From Zygnema cylindricum (Eukaryota > Streptophyta > Zygnematophyceae > Zygnematales > Zygnemataceae): 64,000 nt of DNA. This document shows, piece after piece, positions 42,481-54,690 of the stretch. The translations under genes were made by a program, and so were the position numbers. The stretch is from NCBI GenBank assembly GCA_037447655.1, contig JBBHKE010000209.1, positions 165,680 through 229,679 on the forward strand, given 5' to 3'. The notes under the pieces are model-generated. The model did not search any database and was not told the DNA's origin. It saw only the letters and a list, made by a program, of their open reading frames with translations. Positions within the stretch are counted from its first letter, which is position 1. Each line of letters begins with the position of its first letter.

Positions 42481-44405
42481 TTCCGTACAGTACGCACAAA
42501 AGGTGTAAAATAGGCGTAGTCCTCAAGGGGTCTCAACCATAGTTGTTCACGGCGATTAGTGCGAACGTACCGTACGTGACGAATTATACGTAACAAACGC
42601 ATTGAACCTTTTGATCAAATCGCAAAAAATCGTTAATGAATTCCTTCCGTACTGTTCCGTACATAAAAAAAACAAAAAACTATTACATATAACGCAGTTT
42701 GCAAGTTTTTCGCGTTAAATGAGCGGTAAGAAAATAAACTGTTTATATTTTTATCACAAATATTTTTGATAAAGGAATGGTCTACCAAATGGTAGCCCTG
42801 TCATCCACCATAACATATGCTACAGAGGGAACGCACCCGGGTTCGAATGTTATCAAGATAGTCTTTTTAGCAATTTCGTCTCTGTTCCATGGCGTCTTCT
42901 TTCAAAAAAAATTGAAGAAGACGCCCGTACAAATTTCAAACTGAATGCGCGAAATTATTGTGACGTCCAACGTCTCTTTTCGAAAATGTCCGTACATTTT
43001 CGATTATATAACGTACAACTTCCGTGGTATTTCTGTTCAGTTCACTGAACAGAAAGTACCAATAAGTGCGACGCATATTTCCCGTTATATTCCGTACATA
43101 TCCGTGAAAAAATGTACAGTTACAGTAATTAGTTTACAGATTTCCGTAAAATTTCAGTTTCAGTTTACAGTACACGTTTTTTTCCGATTTTTTCAAAAGT
43201 CACGAATTATACGTTTCAATCGCAAAAAAGGAAAAAATCGCGCGATTTGAACAACTATGGTCTCAACTCTCAAGCCTAGTTGTTCAATACGCGCGTTTTT
43301 TTCATTTTTTCCAGTTTCTAAGTATTGTACGTGACTTTTCAAAAATACGCAAAAAAACGTCTACTGTAAACTGAAACTGACATTTTACAGCGACTAATAA
43401 AAAAAATACTGTAACAGTTAGATTTTTTACGGGAACTGTACGGTAGATTACAAAAAAGATTCGAAGCACGTATCCGTACTTTCTGTTCAGTAAACCGAAC
43501 AGAATGTACATGGATTGTACGGGAAAAGAATGTGACGTCTACAAATATTTCCAAAAAGAGACGTTGCGGCGTCACACTATTTGAGTGCCGTGAGTTCAAA
43601 TTTTGTACGGGCGTATTCTTCAAATTTCGAAAAGAACCCGCCATTATTACTTGAACAGCTGAACGCGAAAAATCACAGAAGATGCCATTACCGACGCCAC
43701 GGCAGTAGTTATTAAACTGAATAAAATCTGATAGAATGGGAAGAAGAGAAAGGGGAGGTTAGGGAAGACGATTCAGTTGAAGACATGATAGACTTCGGTA
43801 TAGGGGAAGAAGATTTAGAGTAAAAATAGTTAAAGGACATATATGTATTTTTTTTTTGTTCTAATGTGATTGTTTTTGTTTTTTTTATCAATGTGTTACG
43901 TCGTGCAATGTTGAATGATGAAAAATGGAATCCGCATATGGCCTGAACTTTGTTTTTTTTAAGTTGCATGCCCTCGGAGAGGTAGAGAGAGAAGGCCATG
44001 GCTGCCTGTCAGACAGGCAATTTTATTATAATAAAAATACATTTCGCAGGATTTGCACCTACGCCTGTTTACATCGTCAATTACACACCGGTACACTCGT
44101 CCTTAACCAGTTGATGTAGATGGTCCGATACATTCATGCGGTGTGATAATAATTTAGTTACATATTGTTTTTCACCGCTCATTTAAGGGAAAGCGTACAA
44201 ACTGCGGTACATGTTCAATTCATTTTTTTTAAATGTACGGATTTGTACGGAAATTCATCAACGTTTTTTACTATTTTTTCAAATCGACCTCTCCAGTTTC
44301 TACGTATTGTACGCGCGTTCGAAACGTGCGTAAAATAACGTTTTGAACAACTATGGTCTCAAGCGCACTACGCCTATTTTACACCTTTTGTGCATATAAT
44401 ACGGT
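42481..44405. mobile_element. Nested foldback (long inverted repeat) DNA element
   Basis: The outer arms, 42481-42741 and 44161-44405, are inverted copies sharing GCACAAAAGGTGTAAAATAG and the motif AACTATGG. An inner near-palindrome of about 690 bp (arms about 42925-43260 and 43265-43612) has almost no loop. Inner and outer arms share sequence, so both belong to one family. There is no transposase-like reading, so it looks non-autonomous. Confidence 0.65.
42925..43612. repeat. Inner ~690-bp near-palindrome
   Basis: Left and right arms of about 340 bp match when one is inverted, for example CAGTTTCAGTTTACAGTA and CTGAACAGAAAGTAC occur in both senses. The centre is near 43264. Such a structure could form a hairpin RNA if transcribed. 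Confidence 0.7.
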
Positions 44406-45651
44406 AAAAAATGCGCTACGTATTCAATTTCTCAAACACGCCGCGCTGGCATCTCCAGTTTCACTTGGATTCGAGAGAACTTTCTGGAACATGAAAAGAG
44501 TACTTACAAAAATTGCAGAATTTACTATTGATTGGAAGAGAATCGCGAACAGGGAAACGAGGTCTAATACATTAAAATACACTGCGATACGTAATACATT
44601 AAAATACAGTGCAACAAATGCCCATTGTGACTCGTGAGCACTTTTTCTCTCAAAGCAAAAAACTCCGACCAGAAGGATTCTGTTGTTTCAACCATTATCG
44701 TATATGACAAAATGAACGAAGGACTGTCTGTTACAGCCGCCGATATTTGCGCTTAAAAAGCCAGGACCGTACTGTATTGGCGGCTCGATGGCAAGCCAAA
44801 AACGGATCCGACAAAACTACGGTTGTCCTTGAGTCCAGGTGTACGAACAAGTGAACACACAAAAAGTGCGGCAGAATTTCCTGTCGTTACCGTGCAAGCT
44901 GGCAGTGTTAGTGGCAATGGTTGCGGCAGAGATATAGTGTGGGAGTATTACGTGGAAGGAATTTGCCCTTATTTTTAGGGTAAATTCACTCAAATGTACG
45001 GTCTTAGGGTTAAGACCTACATGGAATCACTCAGAAAACGTACAAATTGTACAATCACTGAGAGCGTAAATATTGGAGTTTACTGTAGCTTGTCAGCGAC
45101 GGATTCACGCCGACCTATCCGTACCGTCAGATGATACAATTTGTACCCTCTTACCGAAGATGGACCAAAATTATACACGTGGAATCACTCCATCCAAAAG
45201 ATTGCAATAGAATACTTAAGGACGATTGTGACCGGAACTACCACATGGCAGCAGTAGGGCTACCACGTGTACAGCTGTAAATATTTGTACTGGACCACTT
45301 TCCGTTTCGAGTCTGAGCCACATAGCGACAAAATTCCAGGCTGTTCAAAACTTCTGACGGAAGCGCTAACCACCGTTAGGGTCTCGTAAAATCGGTTGAA
45401 GATTCTTGTCGGATTTTAGCCGACAGGAATAAGTGACTCTCGATTGGATTGGACGAGAGAATAGATTTTATTTTGCCAAAAACGCGATGGTAAGACCATC
45501 AAAGTACAATACTTAGTACAATAGAATCAAAGTACAGTACCTCATTTTACGAACAATATAATATCCCATTTTTTAATAAAGGCGTATGGCACGCATATAA
45601 TATAATATGTGTGCACCCTCACAAACGCCAGAAATTTGATTTTTTTAGAGT
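44406..45651. other. Intergenic DNA between two DNA elements
   Basis: GTAC-containing words are frequent. A 22-bp sequence (AATACATTAAAATACA core) is duplicated at about 44566-44606. No gene was recognised. Confidence 0.5.
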
Positions 45652-46113
45652 TGTGTATCGGCAAGAAATTTATCGCTATAATACCAATACCGATATTTAT
45701 CGGTTATCGAACGGTCAGGGGTTCCGATATATCGCTCCGAGACCAACAAATTCCTTATCGGCGATAAGTGGAAAATATATAGTACGCTATATAATACTAC
45801 TTTGTAATATACTGTATTATATTTTTACTGCATATAGTGTGGCATGTCACGTGTAACAAACTGTGCAGTAAGCTGTGTAATGTAAAATCGGCGGTTCAAT
45901 ACTACGACATAAACCGTATGCCCGTACAGTATGATCCGTACAATTATCGCCGTTAGTTATCGGTACAGGTGTTATCGCGATAAAATACCGATACGATCAG
46001 TCCTGTATTAGCAATAACACCAGTTTCAATATATCGTGCCGATATATCAATTATCGGCAAGCCGAAAAAGGGTACATATAAATTATCGGCAAAACCTTGC
46101 CGATACACAACAC
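45652..46113. mobile_element. MITE with TATCGGC-rich inverted ends
   Basis: The left end is GTTGTGTATCGGCAAG and the right end is its inverse (CTTGCCGATACACAAC). The flanks both contain TAGA, a possible target duplication. Many TATCGGC/CGATA words occur inside, and there is no coding sequence. Confidence 0.6.
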
Positions 46114-47517
46114 TAGAAATTTCACACAGAGACAATTGTGTCAATTTGATGTGTTGTGTATCCTCCCATAAAAAAGACCATAAATTATAGAATCGATATT
46201 TTATATTTATCAGCTTTGCGATAAGACGGATTTGTCGTTATTGCAAAGAGGAGGCACGCCCAGTTTTTGACACATGAAATCATTCATAAAAGGCTATTAT
46301 TCGATGCCCATTGTTGTGGCATTGTGCGAATCGGCGAGCGGCGGAATATCGACACAATGTTTTGTTTCTATTTAGTGCATCGAAATGTACTATACTATCT
46401 CATATCGTGCGCATTCGTTGTTTTTGTGCGTATGGCCTGGTACTTTGAGCCTTCCGAGATGTGCCCATGTAGCCGAAACATGGACATGTGACTCTGTACT
46501 TTACTTACGAATCTACTTAATATTTTTTAGTGAGCTAAAACGAAATTGTACTTAAACCTGTACGATTGTAAACGTGTATAAAACTTGTGACAGTTGTAGA
46601 GACCTACAGTAGGGACAGTTGTAGACGTAGTTTTTTTTTTACATTGTAAATGGTTAGGATTTGGTTTTTGACATTATGATGTTATGCTCACCTACGACAG
46701 CGTCGACGTCACTAATTCCAAAACTTTAAGCCGTGGTTTCTCTATTATTACTTTTTTGACTTTTGTCACTAATCTCCCATCAATCCACACCCAAAGGTAG
46801 TCAAACAAAAATTGTTTTATGAAATCTTTCATTTTTTATTAGTATTGTCTTCTTTCACAAGAGGAAAGAAAGAGGAATCGTAGGGTGGCAAGGAGAGGGG
46901 GAGCCCACGACGTCGTAGAATTTTGCAAATGACCCACGAATAAAAGTGGAAATCCGAGACGCCTACAATTTCGTTTTTCAAACATGACTAGATGAGAGGA
47001 AAAAAACAAAAGTCTTCTCTCCCCCGTGCAAAAATGTTCAAATATGTGTGGCAAGTGCAAAAAATATTTCATATTTGTTGTCAACTGTTGCTTTAACTAA
47101 AGTCAAAGCTCGAGTTGATTTCAGTATAAGTTTGACGATGAGCTTTAATGACGCGATAATGGGTCAAAAAAAGTAGACACAAAATTATAATGCATTCAAG
47201 GTTTCAGATGACGTCAATTGTGCTATGGATTTTACACATTTCCTTTATAAAAGAAGATTTTCTCGTTGCATATTAAATTCTAGAGGAAAACAACAGAAAA
47301 AACATCTCGCACATCCCTTTAACCAATCGCACGACAATTCCGGTACAGATGCATTAACTATGGCATCGTGTGTTTTTCCTCCAGTCAGCTTTCAATAAAA
47401 GTATGAAGGGTTGTCTGTTGGTGTTTGTGAAGCATGTAAAATAGTGTAGCTGCCCTGTAGGATAAAGAAGGGATGTGTGTGGACAGGTTGTGTGGGAGAA
47501 TTTCAGGTGTTATGTCA
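46114..47517. other. Intergenic DNA left of the gypsy element
   Basis: No recognisable gene or repeat. The sequence does not match the region preceding the right-hand copy of the LTR, so the left LTR appears truncated. Confidence 0.5.
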
Positions 47518-48828
47518 TGTCACATCTCGTCGGACATTTTAATTATTTATATTTAGGTGTTAGGACGGGCAGCCGCCACACTAATTTGTATTTGGCTGTT
47601 ATTTAGGTTTTGCATGAGTGTGCGACGTGTAACGTACGACCTATATTTCCCGCAAATTCCGTAATGACGATTTTGGACCGTACCAGCAATCCTATCGTAC
47701 AACATATATTTTCCGCGATTTCCGCCGACGAAGGATTTGATTATTTCGCGTCGACCGTACGACTTACGTTGACCAGAATTCCCGCGCCACAAATTGAACT
47801 GTACCGGCGGTCGTGTCTTACCTGCTTTCATTTCTCACATTATCCGCCAACGAACTGTTTTCGAATTTACAGCCGTACAAATAATCTTTGTACCTGCATC
47901 TCCCAAAATTCCGGCCGACGATGAATTTGACCGTTAAGCACGAAGGAGCATCTCGATCGTCGATGCGGAAATATACAATTGCGTCGTGAACAATTTGGAG
48001 GTTCACGCATTCACATGTAGATAGGAAGGGTTTTAATCCGTTGGTTATAGTTTCTGTAACGTAGGGCATAGGATTTCGACCTTTTATTGGCTGAATTCAA
48101 ACTAGACGCAAATACTTACATAGCACGCTATACTATGATTGACCTGTTTTCACTAGGCGTAGTTTTTGTTTCTTAGTTCATTTCGAATCATTTCCTGCAC
48201 ACAATTTTGTTTTCACTAGGCGTAGTTTTTGTTACTTAGTTCATTTCGGATTATTTCCTGCACACAATTTTCAAGTGCAAGAATTTTTTATTTTCAGTAT
48301 TAAGGATTTTCTGCAGCCATTTTTTATTTGTAAAATTGTCCAGACAACTTAGAGGCGATTTTCTGCCTTTGCGTTAAGCGTCTAGTTTTCTATTACATTA
48401 TCAATATCTTTTAAAGCCTTACATATTAATCTATACGGCTTTGGCCAAGACCTACACGGTTTCCTTTCACTTTTCTCGTCCTTTTGAGTGGATTTCGACT
48501 GCGTTCTCACGACACAAACTTCTTTTCCCGGCTGTGGTTGAGCTTTAATTAGTGTGGAAGTTGCATGTTGGGATAATTGATTTGTTGTTTTTATTTCTTG
48601 TGATTGTGTATTTATTCCTATTTGGCTTATTGCCATCTTTTGAGTTTGGCTATCTCAAACTTCATAAGTGTCGGCATATTGTCATTTTCAATTTGTGTTT
48701 GTCTTTCTCGGTTGTTTATGCTTTGATTTGTTTTATTTACGTATAAATTCAGATTATCCTTGATAAGATAACTCATGCAAGGAATATAAATAGATCGTGG
48801 GGCCTAGTGGTCATCCATTGGCTTAGTA
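47518..48828 (+). repeat. Left LTR portion
   Basis: This segment is homologous to 58358-59757. It begins TGTCA and contains a TATA-like AATATAAATA at 48783. It carries an internal 63-bp tandem duplication (48146-48208 and 48209-48271) absent from the right copy. The small open frames inside both copies are not genes. Confidence 0.7.
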
Positions 48829-50133
48829 TTCCTGCACTTGAAAATTGTCGTATTTTCTTTTCTCGATTGTTTGTTTTTATTCTAATTTCGGTTTTCTTTT
48901 AATTTAAAGAAAAAATAACAAAAATATTAAAAAAATCAAAAATATATATTTATAGATTCATTTCTACAAAAATCTATACCTAGCTTTACATTTATAATTA
49001 CCATTTGCTTGTTAGTTGACGTTTTATCTTATTGGCCAATTTTCGGCCAACGATATACTACACTAACTTAAATATTTGGTTTTTTTTTCCCTATTTTCTT
49101 TGTGATATATAAGGGGCATCGTTTGCTCACATTGAGACATACTTCACTAAGGAGTGGAGTCAGTGGAGCGGATCCGTTCTAGGGAGCTCTGCAAAACTTC
49201 GGTTGTAGCGAACATCCGCAGTTCACCCTTGGCAATCACCAGATTGCTAAGAGTGTTATGTAAGTATCACGATGCCACATCCGCAGTTCAACCTTAGCAA
49301 TCACCAGATTGCTAAGAGTGTTATGTAAGTATCACGATGCCTTGTGGGTACAGGCGCGTGCTAAGGTAGTCGGTTGATCGTATAGAGGGATCGTGTTTGG
49401 AGTGGATTAGTGTTAATCCACTTGTATTGAGCATTCCATTTGTCTAGCTTTCCATGTTTGTTATCTGGCCTTGAGTGGCCTTGGCTGAGTTTGCTTTGCC
49501 CAGTGTGGGATTTCTTCCATAGATCTTGCCGGTGGAGGCATTGGTTAGCTCAATTGTGGATTGTGCCGCTTTAGATTTGCACTTGGGAGTGCTTGGATCG
49601 AAAGTTCTTTGCCTTTATAGATCTGGCCCTTCGGCCTTGTCCCCTTATTTGCAGGGTAGAAGGTTTTGATAATACGACTTCTTGATAGATCTAGCCACCG
49701 AGGCCTTGTTGGAGGTTGTTTGGCTGATTGGACAGGAGAGTGGTGTGGCCTGGCATTTGAAACATATCGGATTGATCGATTTTGTTATCTGGTCATCATT
49801 TCGTGTTATCATTTTTTATGCCCACCGATTGGGATAATCTCGATTATCCTATCGGAACCACCCGATCCTCGGCCTCATTTAGGCCCACAGAATCAAAACC
49901 ATCAAATTTACCTAGTCTTTTGGACAATCATTTCCCGAATATCGCGGGTCAAATTACCACTTCTTTTTGATCGGCCCTTACTTTAGTATATTTCCTTATC
50001 ATCAGTCCCATCCACATTTTTCGAGGAGGAATCTGACCACGATTCCCTTGACAGGTCGGATTCTAATTCATTGTCTTTTTGGTTTCCACAAATTACAAAT
50101 TCATTATTATCCCCAATCATTCCATTATTGGAA
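48829..50133 (+). other. gypsy leader region
   Basis: AT-rich sequence with a second TATA-like TATATAA at 49106 and a 65-bp tandem duplication (49212-49276, 49277-49341). I could not identify a convincing primer-binding site. Confidence 0.5.
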
Positions 50134-51490
50134 ATGGCTTCCACATCCAAGGAAGGTGGTCGCCTTCATTTCTATATTTCAGGAATGAAGGACGCCATGA
50201 CTTTATTGCGTTTTCGAATGCTATCCGATACCGAAATGTGTGATCTTGCATTTCGGTACCGAGATCGGTTTGACCTACGGGTCGCTTTCTCTCTTTTAGG
50301 CCGTTAACTTTGCGGTTCAGCCCTTCCTCTTTATTCCCGCAAGTATGATTCCGTACTTGCGATGACGGAGTTTTGTGATTACGTACTTGCGATGACGGAG
50401 TTTTCTCCAACGTTCGCTGGGAGTCTTGCTATTATAGGACAACCAAAAATTCCTTATCAACCGGCTATCGCGGAAGTCCTTGATCTCAAGGGCGATGTTA
50501 TTACAGCAGCGGTTGCAGAAATACCGCAACAGTTTGTTATAGTTGCACGTGCTGGAATCCCACCACGACCACCGATGACGACCCGTATACTGGATCCGCT
50601 CTTTGTCATGTTTGAAATGTTGCAAGCAGAATACCGTATGCAAAACCCCGACCAAGTTTGTGAGTTAATGAACTTCGAACGGAAGTCCGGAGAGACCGCC
50701 CCTGCCATGCGTACTCGTATGGAAGCTCTTTGTGAAGCATTGCTGGCTTAATGTCGGATGCTGAAGCTGTCCTGAAATTTGTCAGACAATTTCCTAGTCA
50801 GTCTAAGAAATTTATTCAGAGTCACCTGACTCAAATGTACGGCTTGAAGTTCACTTACGACCAAGCCGCCTAGAATGCCGTGGAATACGAAATGCAAAAT
50901 TGTTGGTGGGAAGCCTATGACCATCCTAAAGCGGTCCCGAAAGAACCAATTGTTCCACCATGGAACAATCCTCGTCCTAACAACCAGACTCCTAAAGTCC
51001 CGGCCATAGGAACCCCACCTATTGTTCCCGGAAACCGATAATGTTTTCGATGTGGGAAGATGGGGCATGATGCCCGAATATGTCCAGACAAAACCGTTAC
51101 CTGTACACATTGCAAGCAAACCGAACACTTTGTCCAACGTTGTCAGATAAAGAATCCGGAATTTTCTTATCAAAACCAAATTAAAAATGGTGGCATTCCC
51201 TCTCAATCCGAAAAACCGGTTCAACCAGTTAAAGAACCGGAAAAAAACACCACTCCACCTAAGGTATCTCGAAAGAGAGAGAGCGTTTAGAAATGCAAGA
51301 GCAAATGGCGGCTATGATGAAGGAACAATTCCCAGCCTTCATGACTCAAATGAAACCACAATTTACTGGCATGGCTCGCACTGTTGTACACATGCCCACG
51401 TTGGCAAGTCAAATCTGACGAGATTCCACCATCCAACAATGAGAGGCTATGTTCGACAAAGGTTTAACCGATCACAGCCCTGATGGTAAA
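50134..51490 (+). pseudogene. gypsy gag with two CCHC zinc knuckles
   Basis: The start MASTSKEGG at 50134 is followed by one long coding stretch broken by TAA at 50305 and a one-base shift near 50750. The capsid-like helix block includes RQFPSQSKKFIQSHL. TAG at 50871 and TAA at 51039 interrupt the frame. Knuckles are CFRCGKMGHDARIC (51042-51083) and CTHCKQTEHFVQRC (51102-51143). A frameshifted tail (EMQEQMAAMMKEQF) contains two TGA stops. A 30-bp in-frame tandem duplication (50352-50381, 50382-50411) repeats ten residues. Confidence 0.8.
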
Positions 51491-51573
51491 ACCCCTAACA
51501 CACGCATTCCTTTGTCATTCACTAAAGAGCCTCCTCCTCCCTTGCCGAAATCGCTTCAGCCATCGCGGCTGAA

Positions 51574-51697
51574 GCTCTTAATATAGTGGATCGAACTATA
51601 CATGAGGCACACCGCGTGAAAGAACGCTTTTGCAAGCTCTCAACATAGTGGATCGAACTATACATGAGGCACACCGCGTGAAGGAACGCTTGTGCAT
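51574..51697 (+). repeat. 62-bp tandem duplication in the gypsy coding region
   Basis: Units are 51574-51635 and 51636-51697 with a few differences. The length is not a multiple of three, so it shifts the frame between gag and protease. Confidence 0.9.
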
Positions 51698-51865
51698 TCT
51701 ATCCACTATGATTTCCGACTCACCAAAAATCTCCCCTATCTCCTTTACCTCCGAGAGCTAGCTGGACCTTCCGCGTTACAAGCACTTTAGCTGCACAAAA
51801 ATCTTGCTGCTATTTAGCCTATTTCCATAGAGGAGAGAAATTCCCTCGATCCTCACATCAGTTTT

Positions 51866-52200
51866 TTGGATAACGGGAAGGGTGCATTATTGATCAATGG
51901 TATAGCCCCTTCCCTGCCTTTCAAGGATACGGGTGCAAAGCCGCTGATATTGGGCTCTATCTTTGCACTCAAGCTTGGTCTAACTCCGGACAAACTTCAA
52001 TCCACTTCTACTCGCTTGTTAACATCAGCGGGTACAACCGAGCCAGTCTTAGGAATCATCAACGAACCGCTTGTTTTCAAGTTCAGAACGGAACGGCCAC
52101 AGACTTTGCTGAGATCTCGGTTCACGCTCTGGTCACTAAATGTAGTGACTCTGAATGCCTAGTGGGACAGGACGTTATATTTTGCGTAGGGGGTGGAGTT
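51866..52200 (+). pseudogene. gypsy aspartic protease
   Basis: The active-site triad DTGA is at 51926-51937 within PFKDTGAKPLILGS, followed by FALKLGL as in retropepsins. A frameshift near 52100 moves the continuation (LVTKCSDSECLVGQDVI) to another frame. Confidence 0.8.
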
Positions 52201-52559
52201 GTTATGCATGATCAGACTTTTTCTTATAGGCCCACTAACTTCCCAGAACGCAAAATCTGCATTCCACTAATTTCCGCCAAGAAGCCCATGCATGTTATGG
52301 CAAATTCGGCAACATCTATACCTGGATTTTTAGGGAATTCGGTGGGGGGCGAAATATTTCATTCATTGTCAGCAGAAGAAATTTTGCCTGATAGTCCTTA
52401 CTTACCAAAATATTTTAGTGACCCAAGTTTTCTTATAGATACGAAGGAATTTGACCGAATCCATAAACAAACCTTGTCAATTCCACTTACTCCGGTCTCT
52501 CTTACAATACCAGTCCCTATAGACTTTTTGGGTTTCTTCCCATTAATTAGAATCTTGTC
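52201..52559 (+). pseudogene. gypsy linker between protease and methyltransferase
   Basis: This is open sequence in one frame with AEEILPDSPYLPKYF and FDRIHKQTLSIPL. I recognise no domain. It ends at a TGA, after which the methyltransferase is in another frame. Confidence 0.5.
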
Positions 52560-53568
52560 GAATTGAAACCTCATCCAAACGGATTAGTGATTTTGGACCT
52601 CTTAGCTGGAATAGGCACTTCCCTTCTTGCATGTTTGCGAAATGGATTATTAATCCGATTTTATTATTCTGTTGAGATAGGTACTTTCGCGTGGAAACCA
52701 CAGATACATCATTGTGATCTGTTGCATTCCCTATACATGCATTTGTTACCAAAATTCGCATATCAGCATATGCATACTTCCCTTCCACAAGACATACGGA
52801 TTGTGGGCAACCATCATTTACAGGATATTGGTCCAGCCGATCTAGTTTTTGGCGGATGGGAGTTCCAAGGAATGCCTTGGGTTGGGAAAGGTCTCGGATT
52901 AGCCGATCCCCGCACCAAATTATTTTTTGAATGGGTTCGCATTCTGCATTTTCTACAAACTTTAGGTCATCCTATGGGGTATATCTTGGAAAATGTTGCA
53001 GCTTATAATGACCCAAGACTTTAGTTTTGGCTGATTATCAACGGATCGAACAATTAATTTGTCCGCCTCTTATTATTGACGCGGCTCGCCATAGCTCACT
53101 AGCATAGCGTGTTCGCTCCAAATAGACGAACCTGATCGATATTGGTAGACTTCGTGAGGCCAACTTGTCAGTTCGTCCTCCTCCTATAGACATTTAGGCT
53201 ACCCTTCTTCCTTTTCATAAGGTGTAGTCTTGCACTTAAAGGACTTTCCCCTTAATTCCAGTGTCAATGTCCCGGGTCAACCTCTCAAGGTGCTACCTAC
53301 CTTAGTTTCTTACCCACATTAACATGCATTCTCTCATGACGGACCTAGCATGCTCCGAAACATTCATACCGGTGAGCTCAAAGAGCTTACCTCTACAGAA
53401 CGAGAACACATCATGCATTTCATTCCTGGCACTACAGCCGCTATAGGTATTACAAAATGTCAAAGATGCACTTTATTAGGTCGTGTCATGGACCCTCAGT
53501 CTTTGTCTTTTGTTTTAGGTCTTGGGTTTGCAGCAGGTCGCCACTCTCACGCACATCTGTCTTAACCA
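52560..53568 (+). pseudogene. Retrotransposon-encoded cytosine-5 DNA methyltransferase
   Basis: Motif I is LDLLAGIGTSLLACL (SAM binding) and SVEI follows as motif II-like. Motif IV region is FGGWEFQGMPW then GKGLGLADPRTKLFFE. Motif VI is ENV at 52989-52997 in YILENVAAYNDPR. A motif VIII-like block (DAARHSSLA, stop, RVRSK, stop, TNLI) lies at about 53080-53135. The C-terminal block has ELTSTEREHIMHF and LLGRVMDPQSLSFVL, before TAA at 53563-53565 or so. The catalytic Cys of motif IV is Phe (52863-52865), so this copy cannot methylate. It is placed between protease and RT, about 330 codons. Stops and one frameshift occur in the second half. Confidence 0.88.
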
Positions 53569-53572
53569 GCTC

Positions 53573-53581
53573 GGGGGGGGG
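53573..53581 (+). other. Internal G9 tract after the methyltransferase
   Basis: Nine G's followed by AAT, preceded by CCAGCT. The element's terminal polypurine tract at 56968 has the same G9-AAT and a nearby CCAGCT. It could be a central polypurine tract or a scar of how the methyltransferase was acquired. Confidence 0.5.
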
Positions 53582-54006
53582 AATGCATCAAAAAAATCTT
53601 TCCGTCCTACTCTCGAAGGGACCATATTTCAATTTTTCCTTTTTCCTTCTTCAATTCTACCAGTTCCGGAAATCTCTATCTACGATTTCCTCAATCCTAG
53701 CCATATGTCTTGGTCTATACTTGCATACACGGCTGTCCAGTCTGCAAGTTTCATGCATATTCCACCCTCTCCTCATTGAAATGCTGCTTTTCGAACACGT
53801 AGTTGGAATCATTCGGTTGATTGCCTTAAACATTCACTTGTAGCTTACGAGTAAGGTCAAACGCTTATCGCAGATGAGCAGTTAGCCTTTGCACAAGCTA
53901 TGGAAGTTATGACAACCGAAAATCGAGATGCTCCTAAATGGAAATTCGGCACCAATCTAACAAAGGCCGAACAAGATTTAGAGAATGACGTACCTTTGCC
54001 TTTTCT
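53582..54006 (+). pseudogene. gypsy linker before RT
   Basis: The main frame reads AYTAVQSASFMHIPPSPH, a stop, then NHSVDCLKHSLVAYE and LIADEQLAFAQAMEVMTTEN. No known domain, but the frame is coherent and leads into the RT. Confidence 0.5.
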
Positions 54007-54690
54007 ATGAACGATTTCGAACGTTACACCGCTTATAAGATGTCGATAAATCTTAAAGATGACAGCCCGATATTTAAACCAAAACATGGTTTGTCAAAAA
54101 CTGAATCGGAAATTATAGACAAGCGAGGTGCTGAACTAGAGGAAGCTGGCCTAATTTATCGGCCAGACTCCACATTTGCATCTCCCACTGTCATGCCTCC
54201 GAAAAAGGATTCCGAGTGTAATTTTAGTGAACGTCGAATGTGTGGTGACTATTGTGAACTATATACGTCGAATGTGTGGTGACTATCGTGAACTAAATGC
54301 TAGAACAGTTCAAGATCGTCATCCCATGCCTTTTGTCGAAGAAATATTTCATCACGTAGGCGGAGCAAAGTATTTTAATATCCTTGAACTCCATCAAGGA
54401 TTCAATAAAATTGAGATAGAGGAGAAAGAATGGCATAAAACAACCTTTTGGGGTAGTGACGGCCGATGGGAATGGGTCGTAATGCCATTCGGACTGAAAA
54501 ATGCTCTGGCAGTATTTCAAAAAGTCGTGGACTCCGTTCTTGGAGGTTGTAAGTTTGCTAGATGTTACATCGATGACCTCATCATTGCCTCGGTAACAAT
54601 CGAGGAGAGTGCTGCTCACATCGAATGGGTATTGACTGAATTAAAAAAAGTCAGATTAAAATGTCATCCAGCGAAATGCACCTTTTAGGC
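54007..54690 (+). pseudogene. gypsy reverse transcriptase
   Basis: The N-terminal part has HGLSKTESEIIDKR and SPTVMPPKKD. A 34-bp tandem duplication (about 54232-54265, 54266-54299) repeats RRMCGDY and shifts the frame. The palm has QDRHPMPFVEEIF, MPFGLKNALAVFQ and the catalytic YIDD at 54566-54577. A TAG at 54686 interrupts just before VTYLGHFIS. Confidence 0.95.

Noticed and set aside
42779-42860. tRNA gene or SINE suggested by GGGTTCGAATG
   Set aside because: Only a box B-like word is present; no acceptor pairing or convincing box A was found.
48552-48746. Hydrophobic open frame found in both LTR copies (also 59494-59697)
   Set aside because: Its conservation reflects the LTR repeat. The two versions differ by frameshift at the end and lie just upstream of the TATA-like box.
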